Below are positions 25,173 through 34,724 of a stretch of 64,000 nt of DNA, piece after piece. Origin of the DNA: a bacterium A37T11 (GTDB taxonomy: Bacteria; Bacteroidota; Bacteroidia; Sphingobacteriales; Sphingobacteriaceae); assembly GCA_900109895.1 (NCBI GenBank), contig FOBR01000004.1, positions 62,001-126,000 on the forward strand, read 5' to 3'. Made by a program: the position numbers and the translations under genes. The notes under the pieces are model-generated. The model was given only the letters and a program-made list of their open reading frames with translations, was not told the origin of the DNA and did no database searches. Each line of letters starts with the position of its first letter. Within the stretch, counting starts at the first letter, position 1.

Positions 25173-26510
25173 TTAGATTACAGTCCCTGAAGTTGCTCCT
25201 GTAGAAACTGGCGTGCGGCCTTTTACACGGCCCGTTTTCATTAAACCATCGTAATGACGCATCAACAAGTGGCTCTCTATTTGCTGCAAAGTATCCAATA
25301 CCACCCCTACCAAAATTAGAAGAGAAGTGCCACCATAAAAGTGAGCGAACTGGCTATTAACTCCAAACATTCCTGCAAAAGCAGGTAATACGGCTATCAC
25401 AGCTAGAAAAACAGATCCAGGCACTGTGATCTTAGAGATAACGCTGTCAATATACTGGCTGGTGGCCAGGCCAGGTTTAACCCCTGGAATAAAGCCTCCA
25501 TTCTTTTTCATGTCATCGGCCATTTGTTGCGGGTTAACCATGATAGCCGTATAGAAAAAAGTGAAAGCAATGATCAATACGGCAAAGGTAACATTATAAG
25601 CAACCGACGTGTAATTACTTAAAGAGGTCAAAAATGACGACTGCATATTAGGAAAAAACTGACCCACTGTAGCAGGAACAAACATAATAGCCTGGGCAAA
25701 AATAATCGGCATAACTCCTGCAGAATTGACCTTTAGTGGAATATATTGCCTAACGCCACCATATTGTTTATTGCCAACAATCTTTTTAGCATACTGCACT
25801 GGGATTTTACGAACACCCTGAACCAGCAGAATGGTAAAAATAACCACAAAGAACAAGGCTATAAACTCTATGATCAGGGGAATTGGGCCACCACCGTTAT
25901 TGCCCATGCGCGACACCCATTCCTGAATAAGGCCACTTGGCAATTGTGCAATTATACCCGCCATAATAATGAGCGAAATACCATTACCAATACCTTTATC
26001 AGTGATTTTTTCGCCCAACCACATGACAAAAATTGTACCTGCTGTGAGAATAAACGTTGATACCACGGTAAATAAAGGCTCGGCCATCATCCTAGCTTCC
26101 GGAGCAATTTGCGAACGAACATAAGCCACAGCCTGTACGAGCGTAATGAACAAAGTTAAATAACGGGTAATTGAGGTTAATTTTTTACGTCCACTTTCGC
26201 CCTCTTTCTGCAATTTCTGGAAAAATGGAACAGCTATGCCTAATAATTGCACAACAATAGAAGCTGAAATATAAGGCATGACTCCAAGCGCAAATATAGC
26301 CGAACGGGAAAAAGATCCTCCAGCAAACATATTTAACAACCCAAGCAAGCCTTCCTTAGACTGATGGTGAAGTGCAGACGGATTAACCCCGGGCAGTACA
26401 ATATGCGAACCCACCCGATAAATCAATAGAAATAAGAGTGTGTTCAATATACGTACCCTCAGATCATCAATTTTCCAGATGTTGGTTAAGGTCGTTATTA
26501 GCTTTTTCAT
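25173..26510 (-). CDS. secY: Protein translocase subunit SecY
   Basis: The 445-residue channel subunit has ten predicted membrane helices, the plug region near GLLGLLNMFAGGSFSRSAIF, and the conserved ALGVMPYISASIV and KKNGGFIPGVKPG segments. It forms the SecYEG pore for protein export and membrane insertion. A 193-base gap separates it from the L15 gene upstream, much longer than most gaps in the cluster. I see no clear promoter or conserved structure there. Confidence 0.97.
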   Translation of the reverse strand: MKKLITTLTNIWKIDDLRVRILNTLLFLLIYRVGSHIVLPGVNPSALHHQSKEGLLGLLNMFAGGSFSRSAIFALGVMPYISASIVVQLLGIAVPFFQKLQKEGESGRKKLTSITRYLTLFITLVQAVAYVRSQIAPEARMMAEPLFTVVSTFILTAGTIFVMWLGEKITDKGIGNGISLIIMAGIIAQLPSGLIQEWVSRMGNNGGGPIPLIIEFIALFFVVIFTILLVQGVRKIPVQYAKKIVGNKQYGGVRQYIPLKVNSAGVMPIIFAQAIMFVPATVGQFFPNMQSSFLTSLSNYTSVAYNVTFAVLIIAFTFFYTAIMVNPQQMADDMKKNGGFIPGVKPGLATSQYIDSVISKITVPGSVFLAVIAVLPAFAGMFGVNSQFAHFYGGTSLLILVGVVLDTLQQIESHLLMRHYDGLMKTGRVKGRTPVSTGATSGTVI

Positions 26511-26703
26511 CCGTATGTAATGTTTTTAATGGTCGGATGGAACCTGCATGAACATTTTCTTGTTAGGAATAAAGTACGTGCAGGCTACATTGATCTTCGT
26601 TTGTTTGTTTATCGGCAAAATGAACCATTTACTAGTTTGTCCTTAACAGGCAAAACAGCTCATTTAAATAATTAAGTTTAAAATAGCGTTTAAAACCCAA
26701 ATG

Positions 26704-27150
26704 TTAAATGATAGCGATAGAACCCCCGGCGCTTTCAATAGCATTTTGGGCACTTTTAGAAAACGCATGCGCTTTTATAGAAAGCTTGGCTTTTAACTCA
26801 CCCCGGCCCAGTACTTTTACCAAATCCTTTTTGGATGCTAAACCGTGTTCTCTCAATATCTCAAAGTCAATCGTCTCCAATGTAAACTTTTCGGCCAATC
26901 CCTGCAACACATCCAAATTCACACCCACATACTCAACTCGGTTAATATTTTTGAAACCTACTTTTGGCACACGGCGCTGTAAAGGCATTTGCCCGCCTTC
27001 AAACCCAATTTTAGTTGAATGTCCTGAGCGTGACCCAGCACCTTTGTGCCCACGGGTAGACGTACCTCCTCTTCCAGAACCGGTACCACGGCCAATGCGT
27101 TTCTTGTTTTTTACAGCACCTTCAGCAGGTTTTAAATTACTTAAGTTCAT
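26704..27150 (-). CDS. rplO: 50S ribosomal protein L15
   Basis: The 148-residue protein begins MNLSNLKPAEGAVKNKKRIG and has the glycine-rich GRGTGSGRGGTSTRGHKG region that threads into the 23S rRNA, and the C-terminal AHAFSKSAQNAIESAGG. The frame is open for 15 more codons upstream, but the family start at 27150 is clear. It binds late in 50S assembly. Confidence 0.97.
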   Translation of the reverse strand: MNLSNLKPAEGAVKNKKRIGRGTGSGRGGTSTRGHKGAGSRSGHSTKIGFEGGQMPLQRRVPKVGFKNINRVEYVGVNLDVLQGLAEKFTLETIDFEILREHGLASKKDLVKVLGRGELKAKLSIKAHAFSKSAQNAIESAGGSIAII

Positions 27151-27226
27151 TTTTTTAAAATTCCGTTGCCCTTCGCTTTCACTAAACAGGCACAACCATT
27201 AACAAATATTTTAAATTATTTATAAC

Positions 27227-27248
27227 ATCATAAGCTAACGCTTATGAT
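27227..27248 (-). promoter_or_regulatory. Perfect hairpin between rpmD and rplO
   Basis: ATCATAAGC (27227-27235) and GCTTATGAT (27240-27248) form a nine-base perfect stem with a four-base loop, directly after the L30 stop. There is no T-tract. It could be an mRNA processing or stability element in the 103-base gap. Confidence 0.45.
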
Positions 27249-27253
27249 ATTCT

Positions 27254-27433
27254 CTATAAACTTTCTATAGCCACCAGGTGATTTACTTTCCTCACCATGC
27301 CGATAATGGCAGGGGTAGCCTCCACTTCAACCGAATGGTTTATCTTTCGTAAACCTAAGGCCTGTACCGTATTCTTTTGGCGCTCACTTCTGTCGATAAC
27401 GCTTTTTATTTGGGTTATTTTAATCTTAGCCAT
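27254..27433 (-). CDS. rpmD: 50S ribosomal protein L30 (59 aa)
   Basis: This short frame starts MAKIKITQIKSVIDRSERQK and continues TVQALGLRKINHSVEV and IIGMVRKVNHLVAIE, the full L30 pattern. It lies between rpsE and rplO, its normal place, six bases after the S5 stop. L30 is a small large-subunit protein missing from some bacteria but kept here. Confidence 0.96.
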   Translation of the reverse strand: MAKIKITQIKSVIDRSERQKNTVQALGLRKINHSVEVEATPAIIGMVRKVNHLVAIESL

Positions 27434-27438
27434 GACGA

Positions 27439-27957
27439 TTATCCATTAAAAACTTTATTTAAATCTACCCCTCGTTGTTGGGCTACCGTATAGGCATCCC
27501 GTAGTTTTGTCAACGCATCAATAGTTGCCTTTACCACGTTATGTGGATTTGACGAACCAGTTGATTTTGCCAATACATCCGTGATCCCCGCGCTTTCCAA
27601 AACCGCACGCATAGCACCACCAGCCAAAACACCTGTACCACTAACGGCTGGTTTGATCAGGACAGAACCTCCTGAAAATTTGCCTTGCTGAGCATGGGGC
27701 ACTGTCCCTCTAATGACAGGAACTTTAATCAGGTTTTTTTTAGCATCGTCCACACCTTTAGCAATCGCTTCAGTTACTTCCTTTGCTTTACCCAAACCGT
27801 AACCTACTACCCCATTCTCATCACCCACTACTACAATGGCTGAAAAACTAAATGAGCGGCCACCTTTAGTCACCTTCGCTACGCGCTGTATACTTACTAA
27901 GCGATCCTTTAATTCGATTTCGCTAGATTTTACTCTTTTAATACTGCTTACTGACAT
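27439..27957 (-). CDS. rpsE: 30S ribosomal protein S5
   Basis: This 172-residue protein shapes the mRNA entry tunnel and affects decoding fidelity. The double-stranded RNA-binding domain ([20 protein letters not shown]) and the S5 C-terminal domain ([30 protein letters not shown]) are complete. Confidence 0.98.
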   Translation of the reverse strand: MSVSSIKRVKSSEIELKDRLVSIQRVAKVTKGGRSFSFSAIVVVGDENGVVGYGLGKAKEVTEAIAKGVDDAKKNLIKVPVIRGTVPHAQQGKFSGGSVLIKPAVSGTGVLAGGAMRAVLESAGITDVLAKSTGSSNPHNVVKATIDALTKLRDAYTVAQQRGVDLNKVFNG

Positions 27958-27967
27958 CTTTTCCTAA

Positions 27968-28321
27968 TTAAAAGTTCAAACCGGCCTCACGAGCACCATC
28001 AGCTAGTGATTTTACACGGCCATGATACAAGTAACCATTCCGGTCAAACACCACTTTATTAATTCCGGCTGCCAGTGCTTTTTCAGCTACCAGCTTACCT
28101 ACTGCCTTTGACTGTTCCACTTTATTGCCAGAAGCATTGAAATCCTTTGATAGTGACGAAGCAGAAACTAACGTCTTTCCCGATAAATCATCAATGATCT
28201 GTGCATAAATGCCCTTATTACTTCTATATACTGAAAGCCGGGGACGTTCTAAAGAACCTGAAAGTTGCTTCCTAATACCCCTTTTAATTCGCTCCCTGCG
28301 AGATAATTTAATTCCTGCCAT
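27968..28321 (-). CDS. rplR: 50S ribosomal protein L18
   Basis: This 117-residue 5S rRNA-binding protein has a basic N-terminus ([18 protein letters not shown]) followed by [19 protein letters not shown] and the C-terminal [20 protein letters not shown]. It lies between L6 and S5 as usual, with 5- and 10-base gaps. Confidence 0.98.
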   Translation of the reverse strand: MAGIKLSRRERIKRGIRKQLSGSLERPRLSVYRSNKGIYAQIIDDLSGKTLVSASSLSKDFNASGNKVEQSKAVGKLVAEKALAAGINKVVFDRNGYLYHGRVKSLADGAREAGLNF

Positions 28322-28326
28322 GATAA

Positions 28327-28884
28327 TTATTTCTTAGATGCTGATTTACCTGCTTTTCTTCTCAGGGCCTCACCGGCAAATTTAATACCTTTACCCTTAT
28401 ATGGTTCTGGCGCACGCAACGAACGGATCTTCGCGGCTACTTGACCCAATAATTGTTTGTCAATACATTCCAAAATAATAGTTGGATTCTTCCCCTTTTC
28501 AGCGGTTGTGCTAACTTTTACCTCTTTAGGTAACACCAAGACAATATGATGTGAAAATCCCAACACAAGATCCAGTGTACTACCTTGATGGGTGGCGCGG
28601 TATCCAACGCCTACTAGTTCTTGAACAGATTTATAACCTTCGGTCACTCCGTGTACCATATTTGCAATCAAAGATCGGTATAAACCATGCAAAGCTTTAT
28701 GATGCTTTTGCTCTGTTGGACGTTTGATAACAATCTGTTCATTTTCCTGAGAAACTGAGATCGCATTATCCACTTGTTGGGTAAGTTCACCCTTAGGTCC
28801 TTTTACGGTCACCAGGTTCTTATCTGAAACTGTAATGCTCACCCCGTTTGGTATAGCAATCGGTGCTTTTCCTATTCTTGACAT
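28327..28884 (-). CDS. rplF: 50S ribosomal protein L6
   Basis: The 185-residue protein lies near the factor-binding site of the large subunit. Both repeated L6 domains are present, from [18 protein letters not shown] to the signature [19 protein letters not shown]. It follows the S8 gene by 17 bases. Confidence 0.98.
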   Translation of the reverse strand: MSRIGKAPIAIPNGVSITVSDKNLVTVKGPKGELTQQVDNAISVSQENEQIVIKRPTEQKHHKALHGLYRSLIANMVHGVTEGYKSVQELVGVGYRATHQGSTLDLVLGFSHHIVLVLPKEVKVSTTAEKGKNPTIILECIDKQLLGQVAAKIRSLRAPEPYKGKGIKFAGEALRRKAGKSASKK

Positions 28885-28901
28885 TTCTTAGTCCCTCCTG
28901 A

Positions 28902-29300
28902 TTAATAAACGAAACACAATACTTCTCCTCCGGTATTGAGGCTACGGGCTTCCTTGTCTGTCATAACCCCTTTTGAAGTTGACAGGATCGCAATGCCTAA
29001 ACCATTCAGTACGCGCGGTAAATTATCCGCTCCTGTATATTTCCGTAGACCAGGTTTACTTACACGGGTCAACGTGCGGATAGCCGGAACCTTCGTAATT
29101 GGATGATATTTGAGAGCTATTTTAATAACTCCCTGAACTACATTATCTTCAAACTTATAGTTTGCAATATAACCTTTATCAAAAAGAACCTTGGTTATTT
29201 CCTTTTTAAGGTTTGATGCAGGAATTTCAACAACCCTGTGGTTGGCCTTAATGGCATTCCTAACTCGAGTAAGGTAATCCGCAATTGGATCTGTATTCAT
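28902..29300 (-). CDS. rpsH: 30S ribosomal protein S8
   Basis: This 132-residue primary 16S rRNA binder has [19 protein letters not shown] at the start and [20 protein letters not shown] near the end. In E. coli S8 also represses its own operon, binding near the L5 start. Here the gap before rpsH is unusually long (137 bases) and structured, which might reflect a different control site. Confidence 0.98.
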   Translation of the reverse strand: MNTDPIADYLTRVRNAIKANHRVVEIPASNLKKEITKVLFDKGYIANYKFEDNVVQGVIKIALKYHPITKVPAIRTLTRVSKPGLRKYTGADNLPRVLNGLGIAILSTSKGVMTDKEARSLNTGGEVLCFVY

Positions 29301-29316
29301 TATTATATAAAATTGT

Positions 29317-29437
29317 GATAGTGGTTTCCTTCCCCACCCTGGGTGTGGACCTGCTATCGATTAATAATTAAGTTATAAGCTATAAGTTATACATTTATAA
29401 GTATAAGAAACTTACCCCGTAAAACTTACAACTTTAA
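29317..29437 (-). repeat. Structured gap between rpsN and rpsH with heptad repeats and a CACCC/GGGTG hairpin
   Basis: The forward strand carries AAGTTAT, AAGCTAT, AAGTTAT as three tandem heptads at 29370-29390, with further variants to about 29412. A short CACCC/GGGTG inverted repeat lies near 29335-29345. Nearly all other gaps from rplC to rpsE are below 90 bases. No open frame of interest was found in it. Confidence 0.45.
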
Positions 29438-29707
29438 TTACCAGGATGCTTTCCTGATGCCCGGAATCTTACCAGCTAAGGCCATTTCACGGAAAGTAAC
29501 CCTTGAAATACCAAACTGGCGCATATATCCCTTAGGACGGCCGGTCAATTTACACCGGTTGTGCAAACGCACTGGAGATGCATTTTTTGGCAATTTATCC
29601 AATGCCTGATAATCACCGGCAGCCTTTAACTCTGCCCTTTTTTCGGCAAACTTAGCAACCAGTCGGGCACGCTTTACTTCCCGTGCCTTAATTCCTTCTT
29701 TAGCCAT
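29438..29707 (-). CDS. rpsN: 30S ribosomal protein S14, zinc-free form
   Basis: The 89-residue protein is the longer S14 type without CxxC zinc motifs. The conserved end [20 protein letters not shown] and [18 protein letters not shown] is clear. The gene overlaps the L5 gene end by 8 bases, suggesting coupled translation. Confidence 0.98.
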   Translation of the reverse strand: MAKEGIKAREVKRARLVAKFAEKRAELKAAGDYQALDKLPKNASPVRLHNRCKLTGRPKGYMRQFGISRVTFREMALAGKIPGIRKASW

Positions 29708-30263
29708 TAGTATTTTGATTTTTAAATGGTAATCCGAATTGTTTCAATAGTTCTAATGCTTCCACGTCTGTGGTTGCTGTGGTTACAAAGGTAATATCCA
29801 TACCGAGAATTTTATTGATTTTGTCAATATTAATCTCAGGGAAGATAATTTGTTCTGTAATTCCCAGCGTATAATTGCCACGGCCATCGAAACCTTTGTC
29901 GTTGATCCCTTTGAAATCGCGGATACGAGGTAAAGCTACTGCAATCAGGCGATCTAAAAATTCATACATTTTTGCATCCCTTAAAGTAACCCGTACTCCT
30001 ATGGGCATGCCTTTACGCAATTTAAAATTAGATACGTCTTTCTTTGACTTGGCTGATATGGCCTGCTGACCAGTGATTGTCGTCAATTCCGAGATTGCAT
30101 TTTCAATCAATTTCTTGTCAGTAGTTGCACCTCCAATACCTTGATTGATGGCTATTTTAGTCAGTCGGGGCACCTGCATAACACTCTTATATTGGAACTT
30201 TTCCTTGAGTGCAGTGCGAATCTCGTCTCTATATTTTGTTTTTAATCTTGGTATGTAAGCCAT
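29700..30263 (-). CDS. rplE: 50S ribosomal protein L5
   Basis: This 187-residue 5S rRNA-binding protein forms part of the central protuberance and contacts the P-site tRNA. Present are [39 protein letters not shown] and [18 protein letters not shown]. Its start overlaps the L24 stop in a TAATG junction. Confidence 0.98.
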   Translation of the reverse strand: MAYIPRLKTKYRDEIRTALKEKFQYKSVMQVPRLTKIAINQGIGGATTDKKLIENAISELTTITGQQAISAKSKKDVSNFKLRKGMPIGVRVTLRDAKMYEFLDRLIAVALPRIRDFKGINDKGFDGRGNYTLGITEQIIFPEINIDKINKILGMDITFVTTATTDVEALELLKQFGLPFKNQNTNG

Positions 30264-30604
30264 TACTTAATTTCCTCCCCTGATTTTTTTGCAAAACGCA
30301 CAATCGTTTTATCTTCTTTAACTTTACGGCCTATTCGGGTTGGTTTACCGCTTTTTGGATCGATAAACGCCAGGTTTGAAATGTGAATAGCTGCCTCCCG
30401 TTCCAGGATTCCGCCATTTGGATTAGCCGCACTCGGTTTTGCATGTTTTTTGATCACATTAGCACCCTCTACTACGGCCCTGTTGGCTTTCACCAGTACT
30501 TCCAGTACTTTGCCTTCCTTGCCCTTCGATTCACCGGCAATCACCTTCACCAGATCCCCTTTGCGGATCTTAATTTTATGCTGTGTTGTTGTTGCTTTTG
30601 ACAT
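30263..30604 (-). CDS. rplX: 50S ribosomal protein L24
   Basis: This 113-residue assembly initiator of the large subunit has the KOW motif [20 protein letters not shown] and the [12 protein letters not shown] segment. One base separates it from rplN, and its stop overlaps the rplE start. Confidence 0.97.
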   Translation of the reverse strand: MSKATTTQHKIKIRKGDLVKVIAGESKGKEGKVLEVLVKANRAVVEGANVIKKHAKPSAANPNGGILEREAAIHISNLAFIDPKSGKPTRIGRKVKEDKTIVRFAKKSGEEIK

Positions 30605-30605
30605 G

Positions 30606-30974
30606 TTATAATACCTCCGGTGCTAATGATACAATTTTCATGAACTGCTTTTCACGAAGCTCACGGGCCACAGGGCCAAAAATACGCGTACCACGGGGTT
30701 CATCCTGATTGTTTAATAAAACTGCAGCGTTGTCATCAAAACGAATGTAGGAACCATCTTTACGACGAATCTCTTTCTTCGTTCTAACTACTACTGCCTT
30801 TGAAACCGTTCCTTTTTTAATATTTCCGGAAGGGATCGCACTTTTTACAGTCACAACAATCTTATCGCCTATGGAAGCATAACGCTTTCCGGTGCCGCCC
30901 AACACACGAATCACTAAAACCTCTTTAGCTCCGCTGTTGTCAGCTACATTTAATCTTGATTCCTGTTGTACCAT
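30606..30974 (-). CDS. rplN: 50S ribosomal protein L14
   Basis: This 122-residue protein lies at the subunit interface. The family start [19 protein letters not shown], the [17 protein letters not shown] block and the [20 protein letters not shown] end are all intact. Confidence 0.98.
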   Translation of the reverse strand: MVQQESRLNVADNSGAKEVLVIRVLGGTGKRYASIGDKIVVTVKSAIPSGNIKKGTVSKAVVVRTKKEIRRKDGSYIRFDDNAAVLLNNQDEPRGTRIFGPVARELREKQFMKIVSLAPEVL

Positions 30975-30975
30975 G

Positions 30976-31230
30976 CTATTTAGCCCTTTCTATAATTTCA
31001 ACCAGTCTCCAGTTTTTCGTTTTACTCAGCGGACGAGTTTCCATAATCAACACCGTGTCGCCGATACCGCAGGTGTTTTCTTCGTCATGAGCCTTAAATT
31101 TGGTCGTTTTCTTAACGAACTTACCATAGATCGGGTGTTTCACTTTACGTTCTACAGCCACAACCACTGATTTGTCCATCTTGTTGCTTACCACCAAGCC
31201 GATCCTTGTTTTTCTTAATTTTCTTTCCAT
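30976..31230 (-). CDS. rpsQ: 30S ribosomal protein S17
   Basis: This 84-residue OB-fold primary rRNA binder contains [20 protein letters not shown] and [18 protein letters not shown]. It lies between rpmC and rplN, with one base to rplN. Confidence 0.97.
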   Translation of the reverse strand: MERKLRKTRIGLVVSNKMDKSVVVAVERKVKHPIYGKFVKKTTKFKAHDEENTCGIGDTVLIMETRPLSKTKNWRLVEIIERAK

Positions 31231-31241
31231 TTCGACTTTAA

Positions 31242-31475
31242 TTATTGCACTTCAGCGGCTGTTTCGGGCTCCTTCTTGGTAGCCTTCTCCAATTTGCGTT
31301 TGGTTAATTCAGTTTGCAAACGGGCTATTGACCTTCTGGCAAATTTAATGCGCGAAGGGTTCTCGATAGCAGAAACAGCATGAGCAAATTTCATTTTTTT
31401 GAGGATAGCCTTCTCTTCCGAGATTTTGGCAACGATTTCCTCAGTTGACAATTCTATAATTTCTGAATTTTTCAT
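31242..31475 (-). CDS. rpmC: 50S ribosomal protein L29
   Basis: The 77-residue two-helix protein lies at the polypeptide exit tunnel and helps bind SRP and trigger factor. The [17 protein letters not shown] start and [19 protein letters not shown] core are typical; the C-terminal [10 protein letters not shown] is a short extension. It is separated from rplP by 85 bases in which I see nothing. Confidence 0.95.
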   Translation of the reverse strand: MKNSEIIELSTEEIVAKISEEKAILKKMKFAHAVSAIENPSRIKFARRSIARLQTELTKRKLEKATKKEPETAAEVQ

Positions 31476-31560
31476 TTAATAAATTGTTTTAAAACGTTAG
31501 GGACATTTCAGCGCTAAATATGGTAACGGCATCTTAAGTTAGAAAATCCCTATTTCGTTT

Positions 31561-31983
31561 TTAATCTTCCACGTAGTCTCTACGTATGACAAACTTAGTC
31601 TGCACGGGCAGTTTTGAAGCAGCCAGGCGAAGAGCCTCTTTGGCCACTTCCATTGGCACACCTTCCGCTTCAAAAATCATCCTTCCCGGGCGTACAACGG
31701 CTACCCAATATTCAGGGGCACCCTTACCTTTACCCATACGCACCTCTGCAGGCTTTTTGGTAACAGGTTTATCCGGGAAGATGCGGATCCACACTTGCCC
31801 TTCCCGTTTCATAAAACGGGTAACAGCAATACGGGCAGCTTCTATCTGGCGGCTGGTAATCCATGCCGCCTCCAATGATTTAATGCCGAACGATCCGAAA
31901 GATAATTCCGCCCCGCGGGTGGCGTTACCTTTCATACGCCCTTTTTGCATTTTTCTGAACTTCGTTCTTTTTGGCTGTAACAT
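31561..31983 (-). CDS. rplP: 50S ribosomal protein L16
   Basis: This 140-residue protein organises the A-site region of the peptidyl transferase centre. Signatures include [36 protein letters not shown] and [19 protein letters not shown]. Confidence 0.98.
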   Translation of the reverse strand: MLQPKRTKFRKMQKGRMKGNATRGAELSFGSFGIKSLEAAWITSRQIEAARIAVTRFMKREGQVWIRIFPDKPVTKKPAEVRMGKGKGAPEYWVAVVRPGRMIFEAEGVPMEVAKEALRLAASKLPVQTKFVIRRDYVED

Positions 31984-32030
31984 GTTCGTATTTCTTTATA
32001 TCCCGCCAAAGGCAGGAATATGCTTAAAAA

Positions 32031-32882
32031 TTAATTTCTTCCCCTTCCTGCACCACCACCAGCGTTCGGACCCCTACGTTCGCCACCACGACCACCTTGG
32101 TTACCTCCACCTCTGCGGTCGCCACCCGGACGACGCTGATCATTTCCACGGCCACCGCGACGGTCACCAGCGGGAGCATTCGCGCCATAAGCGCCTACGC
32201 CTTCTACCCGTGATTTCACGCCAGCACCCTGGCCAATGTTTGGCGATAAATCGCGCTTACCGTACACTTCGCCTTTGCATATCCATACTTTTACTCCTAT
32301 TTTTCCATAGGTTGTATGTGCTTCGGCCAATGCATAGTCAATGTCTGCACGGAACGTATGCAAAGGAATCCGCCCTTCCTTGTACTGCTCAGTACGGGCC
32401 ATTTCGGCACCGCCCAAACGGCCGGAACACATGATCTTGATCCCTTCAGCTCCCATGCGCATCGTAGATGCGATGGTGGTTTTCATCGCACGACGGAAAG
32501 AAATACGCGCTTCCAATTGCTTAGCTACACCCTCTGCTACCAGCTGGGCATCCAATTCAGGGCGTTTAATTTCAAAGATATTGATCTGAACATCCTTTTT
32601 GGTGAGCTTTTTTAATTCCTCTTTGATCTTGTCAACTTCCTGGCCTCCCTTTCCGATCACTATACCCGGACGGGCTGTATGAACCGTTACGGTGATACGT
32701 TTCAATGTACGTTCAATGACCACCTTTGCAACACCACCTTTGGCGATACGAACAGAAAGGTATTTTCTGATCTTCTCATCCTCCACTAATTTGTCAGAGT
32801 AGTTATTTCCACCAAACCAGTTGGAATCCCAACCTTTGATAATCCCTAATCTATTACCTATTGGATTTGTTTTTTGTCCCAT
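32031..32882 (-). CDS. rpsC: 30S ribosomal protein S3 with an Arg/Gly-rich C-terminal tail
   Basis: S3 lines the mRNA entry site and has helicase activity with S4 and S5. The 283-residue protein has a KH domain ([20 protein letters not shown]) and the S3 C-terminal domain ([33 protein letters not shown]). From about residue 237 the sequence becomes almost purely Gly, Arg, Asn and Pro, with repeated RGG-type units ([17 protein letters not shown]), some 45 residues beyond the ordinary S3 end. Such tails bind RNA in other proteins. The tail is in frame with a clean stop. Confidence 0.97.
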   Translation of the reverse strand: MGQKTNPIGNRLGIIKGWDSNWFGGNNYSDKLVEDEKIRKYLSVRIAKGGVAKVVIERTLKRITVTVHTARPGIVIGKGGQEVDKIKEELKKLTKKDVQINIFEIKRPELDAQLVAEGVAKQLEARISFRRAMKTTIASTMRMGAEGIKIMCSGRLGGAEMARTEQYKEGRIPLHTFRADIDYALAEAHTTYGKIGVKVWICKGEVYGKRDLSPNIGQGAGVKSRVEGVGAYGANAPAGDRRGGRGNDQRRPGGDRRGGGNQGGRGGERRGPNAGGGAGRGRN

Positions 32883-32893
32883 TACTCTTAAAA

Positions 32894-33328
32894 TTAGTTT
32901 TGTGGTTCACTATTTTTACTGTCAACCACTAAAGTTATGTGGTTCGAACGTTTTCGTATCCGGAATCCGCGCCCTTGAGGAGCCGGGCGAAGCCTCTTAA
33001 GCTGCCGCCCACCACCTACTGAAACTTCTTTCACAAAAAGCTCGCTGGTTTCCACACTCTTTCCTTCGTTCTTCGCTTCCCAATTCTTAATAGCCGAAAG
33101 CAATAACTGTTCTACACGAACTGCCGCTTCCTTCTTGGTATATTTTAAAATATATAACGCATTTTCCACTTTTTGGCCGCGTATAAGATCAACCACAAGC
33201 CTCATTTTACGTGGAGAAGTGGGACAATTCAATAATTTGGCAGTAGAAGCACCACCTGTTTGAGCTTTCTCTTGCTCTTTTCTTTGTCTGATAATGACAG
33301 ACTTTTTCAATTTTACGCTAGCTTCCAT
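32894..33328 (-). CDS. rplV: 50S ribosomal protein L22
   Basis: The 144-residue protein reaches into the exit tunnel, where its beta hairpin ([19 protein letters not shown]) is the site of macrolide-resistance mutations in other species. An N-terminal extension of about 30 residues, rich in Lys and Gln, precedes the usual core ([19 protein letters not shown]). Confidence 0.97.
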   Translation of the reverse strand: MEASVKLKKSVIIRQRKEQEKAQTGGASTAKLLNCPTSPRKMRLVVDLIRGQKVENALYILKYTKKEAAVRVEQLLLSAIKNWEAKNEGKSVETSELFVKEVSVGGGRQLKRLRPAPQGRGFRIRKRSNHITLVVDSKNSEPQN

Positions 33329-33335
33329 TACTTAG

Positions 33336-33602
33336 TTATTTTTTCTTTTCAGCATGCCCTCTAAATGTACGGGTTGGCGCAAACTCTCCCAGCTTGTGCC
33401 CTACCATATTTTCCGTTACATACACGGGAATAAATTTATTACCGTTATGCACAGCGAAGGTATGGCCAACAAAATCAGGAGAGATCATGGAACGGCGTGA
33501 CCATGTCTTTACGACTGATTTCTTACTGTTTTCATTCATAGAAAGAACTTTTCTTTCTAAGTTGTGATCAATATAAGGACCTTTTTTAATTGAACGAGCC
33601 AT
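33336..33602 (-). CDS. rpsS: 30S ribosomal protein S19
   Basis: This 88-residue protein of the 30S head has [39 protein letters not shown] and [14 protein letters not shown]. Its start overlaps the L2 stop in a TAATG junction. Confidence 0.98.
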   Translation of the reverse strand: MARSIKKGPYIDHNLERKVLSMNENSKKSVVKTWSRRSMISPDFVGHTFAVHNGNKFIPVYVTENMVGHKLGEFAPTRTFRGHAEKKK

Positions 33603-34426
33603 TATTTCTTCCTTCTCTCAATGATGTAACGATTCGATGTCTTCTTTTTATAGCGGGTTTTAAAGCCCTTGGCCAATACGCCATTTCTTGAGCGGGGGTG
33701 ACCACCTGAAGCACGGCCCTCGCCACCACCCATTGGGTGATCTACAGGGTTCATAGCCACACCACGTACACGAGGGCGACGACCTAACCAGCGTTTACGA
33801 CCAGCTTTACCCAATACCTGATTAGACTTTTCTGAATTTGATACCGTGCCAATCGTAGCTAGGCAAGTAGACAAGATCATACGGGTTTCACCAGAAGGAA
33901 GCTTAATAATGGCATACTTGCCATCACGTGCTGAAAGTTGTGCATATGTGCCAGCACTTCGGGCAATGGTACCACCTTGGCCAGGGTTCAATTCAATATT
34001 GTGGATAATAGAACCCAACGGGATGTTTTGCAGGGGTAATGTGTTTCCGATTTCGGGGGCAACCTTCTCTCCAGCTACAATGGTCTGTCCAACTTTTAAT
34101 CCTTCTGGGGCAATAATATACCGTTTTTCGCCATCAGCATAATGCAAAAGGGCAATGCGTGCTGACCGGTTTGGATCATATTCAATGGTGGCAACTTTTG
34201 CGGGTATATCTTTTTTATCGCGTTTAAAATCAATCAATCGGTAGGCTTTTTTATGTCCTCCACCGAGATAACGCATTGTCATTTTACCGGAGTTATTTCT
34301 ACCGCCAGATTTTTTGATCTTTACCACCAACGACTTTTCAGGGACGTTTGTCGTAATATCAGAATTATCAGCCCCGACTCTGAAGCGGGTACCTGGGGTT
34401 ACCGGTTTAAATCTTTTAACTGCCAT
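33602..34426 (-). CDS. rplB: 50S ribosomal protein L2
   Basis: This 274-residue protein is needed for subunit joining and peptidyl transfer. The C-terminal signature [20 protein letters not shown] with the conserved histidine is present, as are [20 protein letters not shown] and the SH3-like core. Confidence 0.98.
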   Translation of the reverse strand: MAVKRFKPVTPGTRFRVGADNSDITTNVPEKSLVVKIKKSGGRNNSGKMTMRYLGGGHKKAYRLIDFKRDKKDIPAKVATIEYDPNRSARIALLHYADGEKRYIIAPEGLKVGQTIVAGEKVAPEIGNTLPLQNIPLGSIIHNIELNPGQGGTIARSAGTYAQLSARDGKYAIIKLPSGETRMILSTCLATIGTVSNSEKSNQVLGKAGRKRWLGRRPRVRGVAMNPVDHPMGGGEGRASGGHPRSRNGVLAKGFKTRYKKKTSNRYIIERRKK

Positions 34427-34432
34427 TTCTAA

Positions 34433-34723
34433 TTATATAGTACTGTAAAAGTCAATCGTTTCGCCATCCTTAATTGTAATGATAGCCTTTTTATATTTTG
34501 GACCGCGGCCAGATACATAACCGGCTTTCGTGTAACGGGTCTTAGCCTTGCCAGATACCACCAAGGTATTGACCGAAATTACACTAACGCCAAACATATC
34601 TTCCACTGCCGATTTAATCTGCAGTTTATTAGCCCTGGGATCCACTTTGAACGCATAACGATTCAACTTTTCAGTCAGGATCGATGCTTTTTCTGTTAAA
34701 ATGGGTTTCTTTAAAATTTCCAT
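34433..34723 (-). CDS. rplW: 50S ribosomal protein L23
   Basis: This 96-residue exit-tunnel protein is the docking site for trigger factor and SRP. The ILKKPILTEKASILTEKLNR start and the YAFKVDPRANKLQIKSAVE core are typical. It lies 6 bases before rplB. Confidence 0.97.
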   Translation of the reverse strand: MEILKKPILTEKASILTEKLNRYAFKVDPRANKLQIKSAVEDMFGVSVISVNTLVVSGKAKTRYTKAGYVSGRGPKYKKAIITIKDGETIDFYSTI

Positions 34724-34724
34724 G

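Noticed and set aside
26511-26703. 193-base gap between rplO and secY as a hidden gene or promoter
   Set aside because: All frames are short on both strands, and no TAnnTTTG box or strong dyad was found. Nothing supportable is seen.
26708-27202. Plus-strand open frame of 164 codons opposite L15
   Set aside because: It is the antisense reading of rplO, with a Pro/Arg/Ser-rich pattern typical of such shadows and no recognisable domain.
31586-32434. Long plus-strand open frame (282 codons) opposite L16 and S3
   Set aside because: It spans two highly conserved ribosomal genes and the gap between them, has no family features, and its composition mirrors the coding strand. It is a shadow of the real genes.
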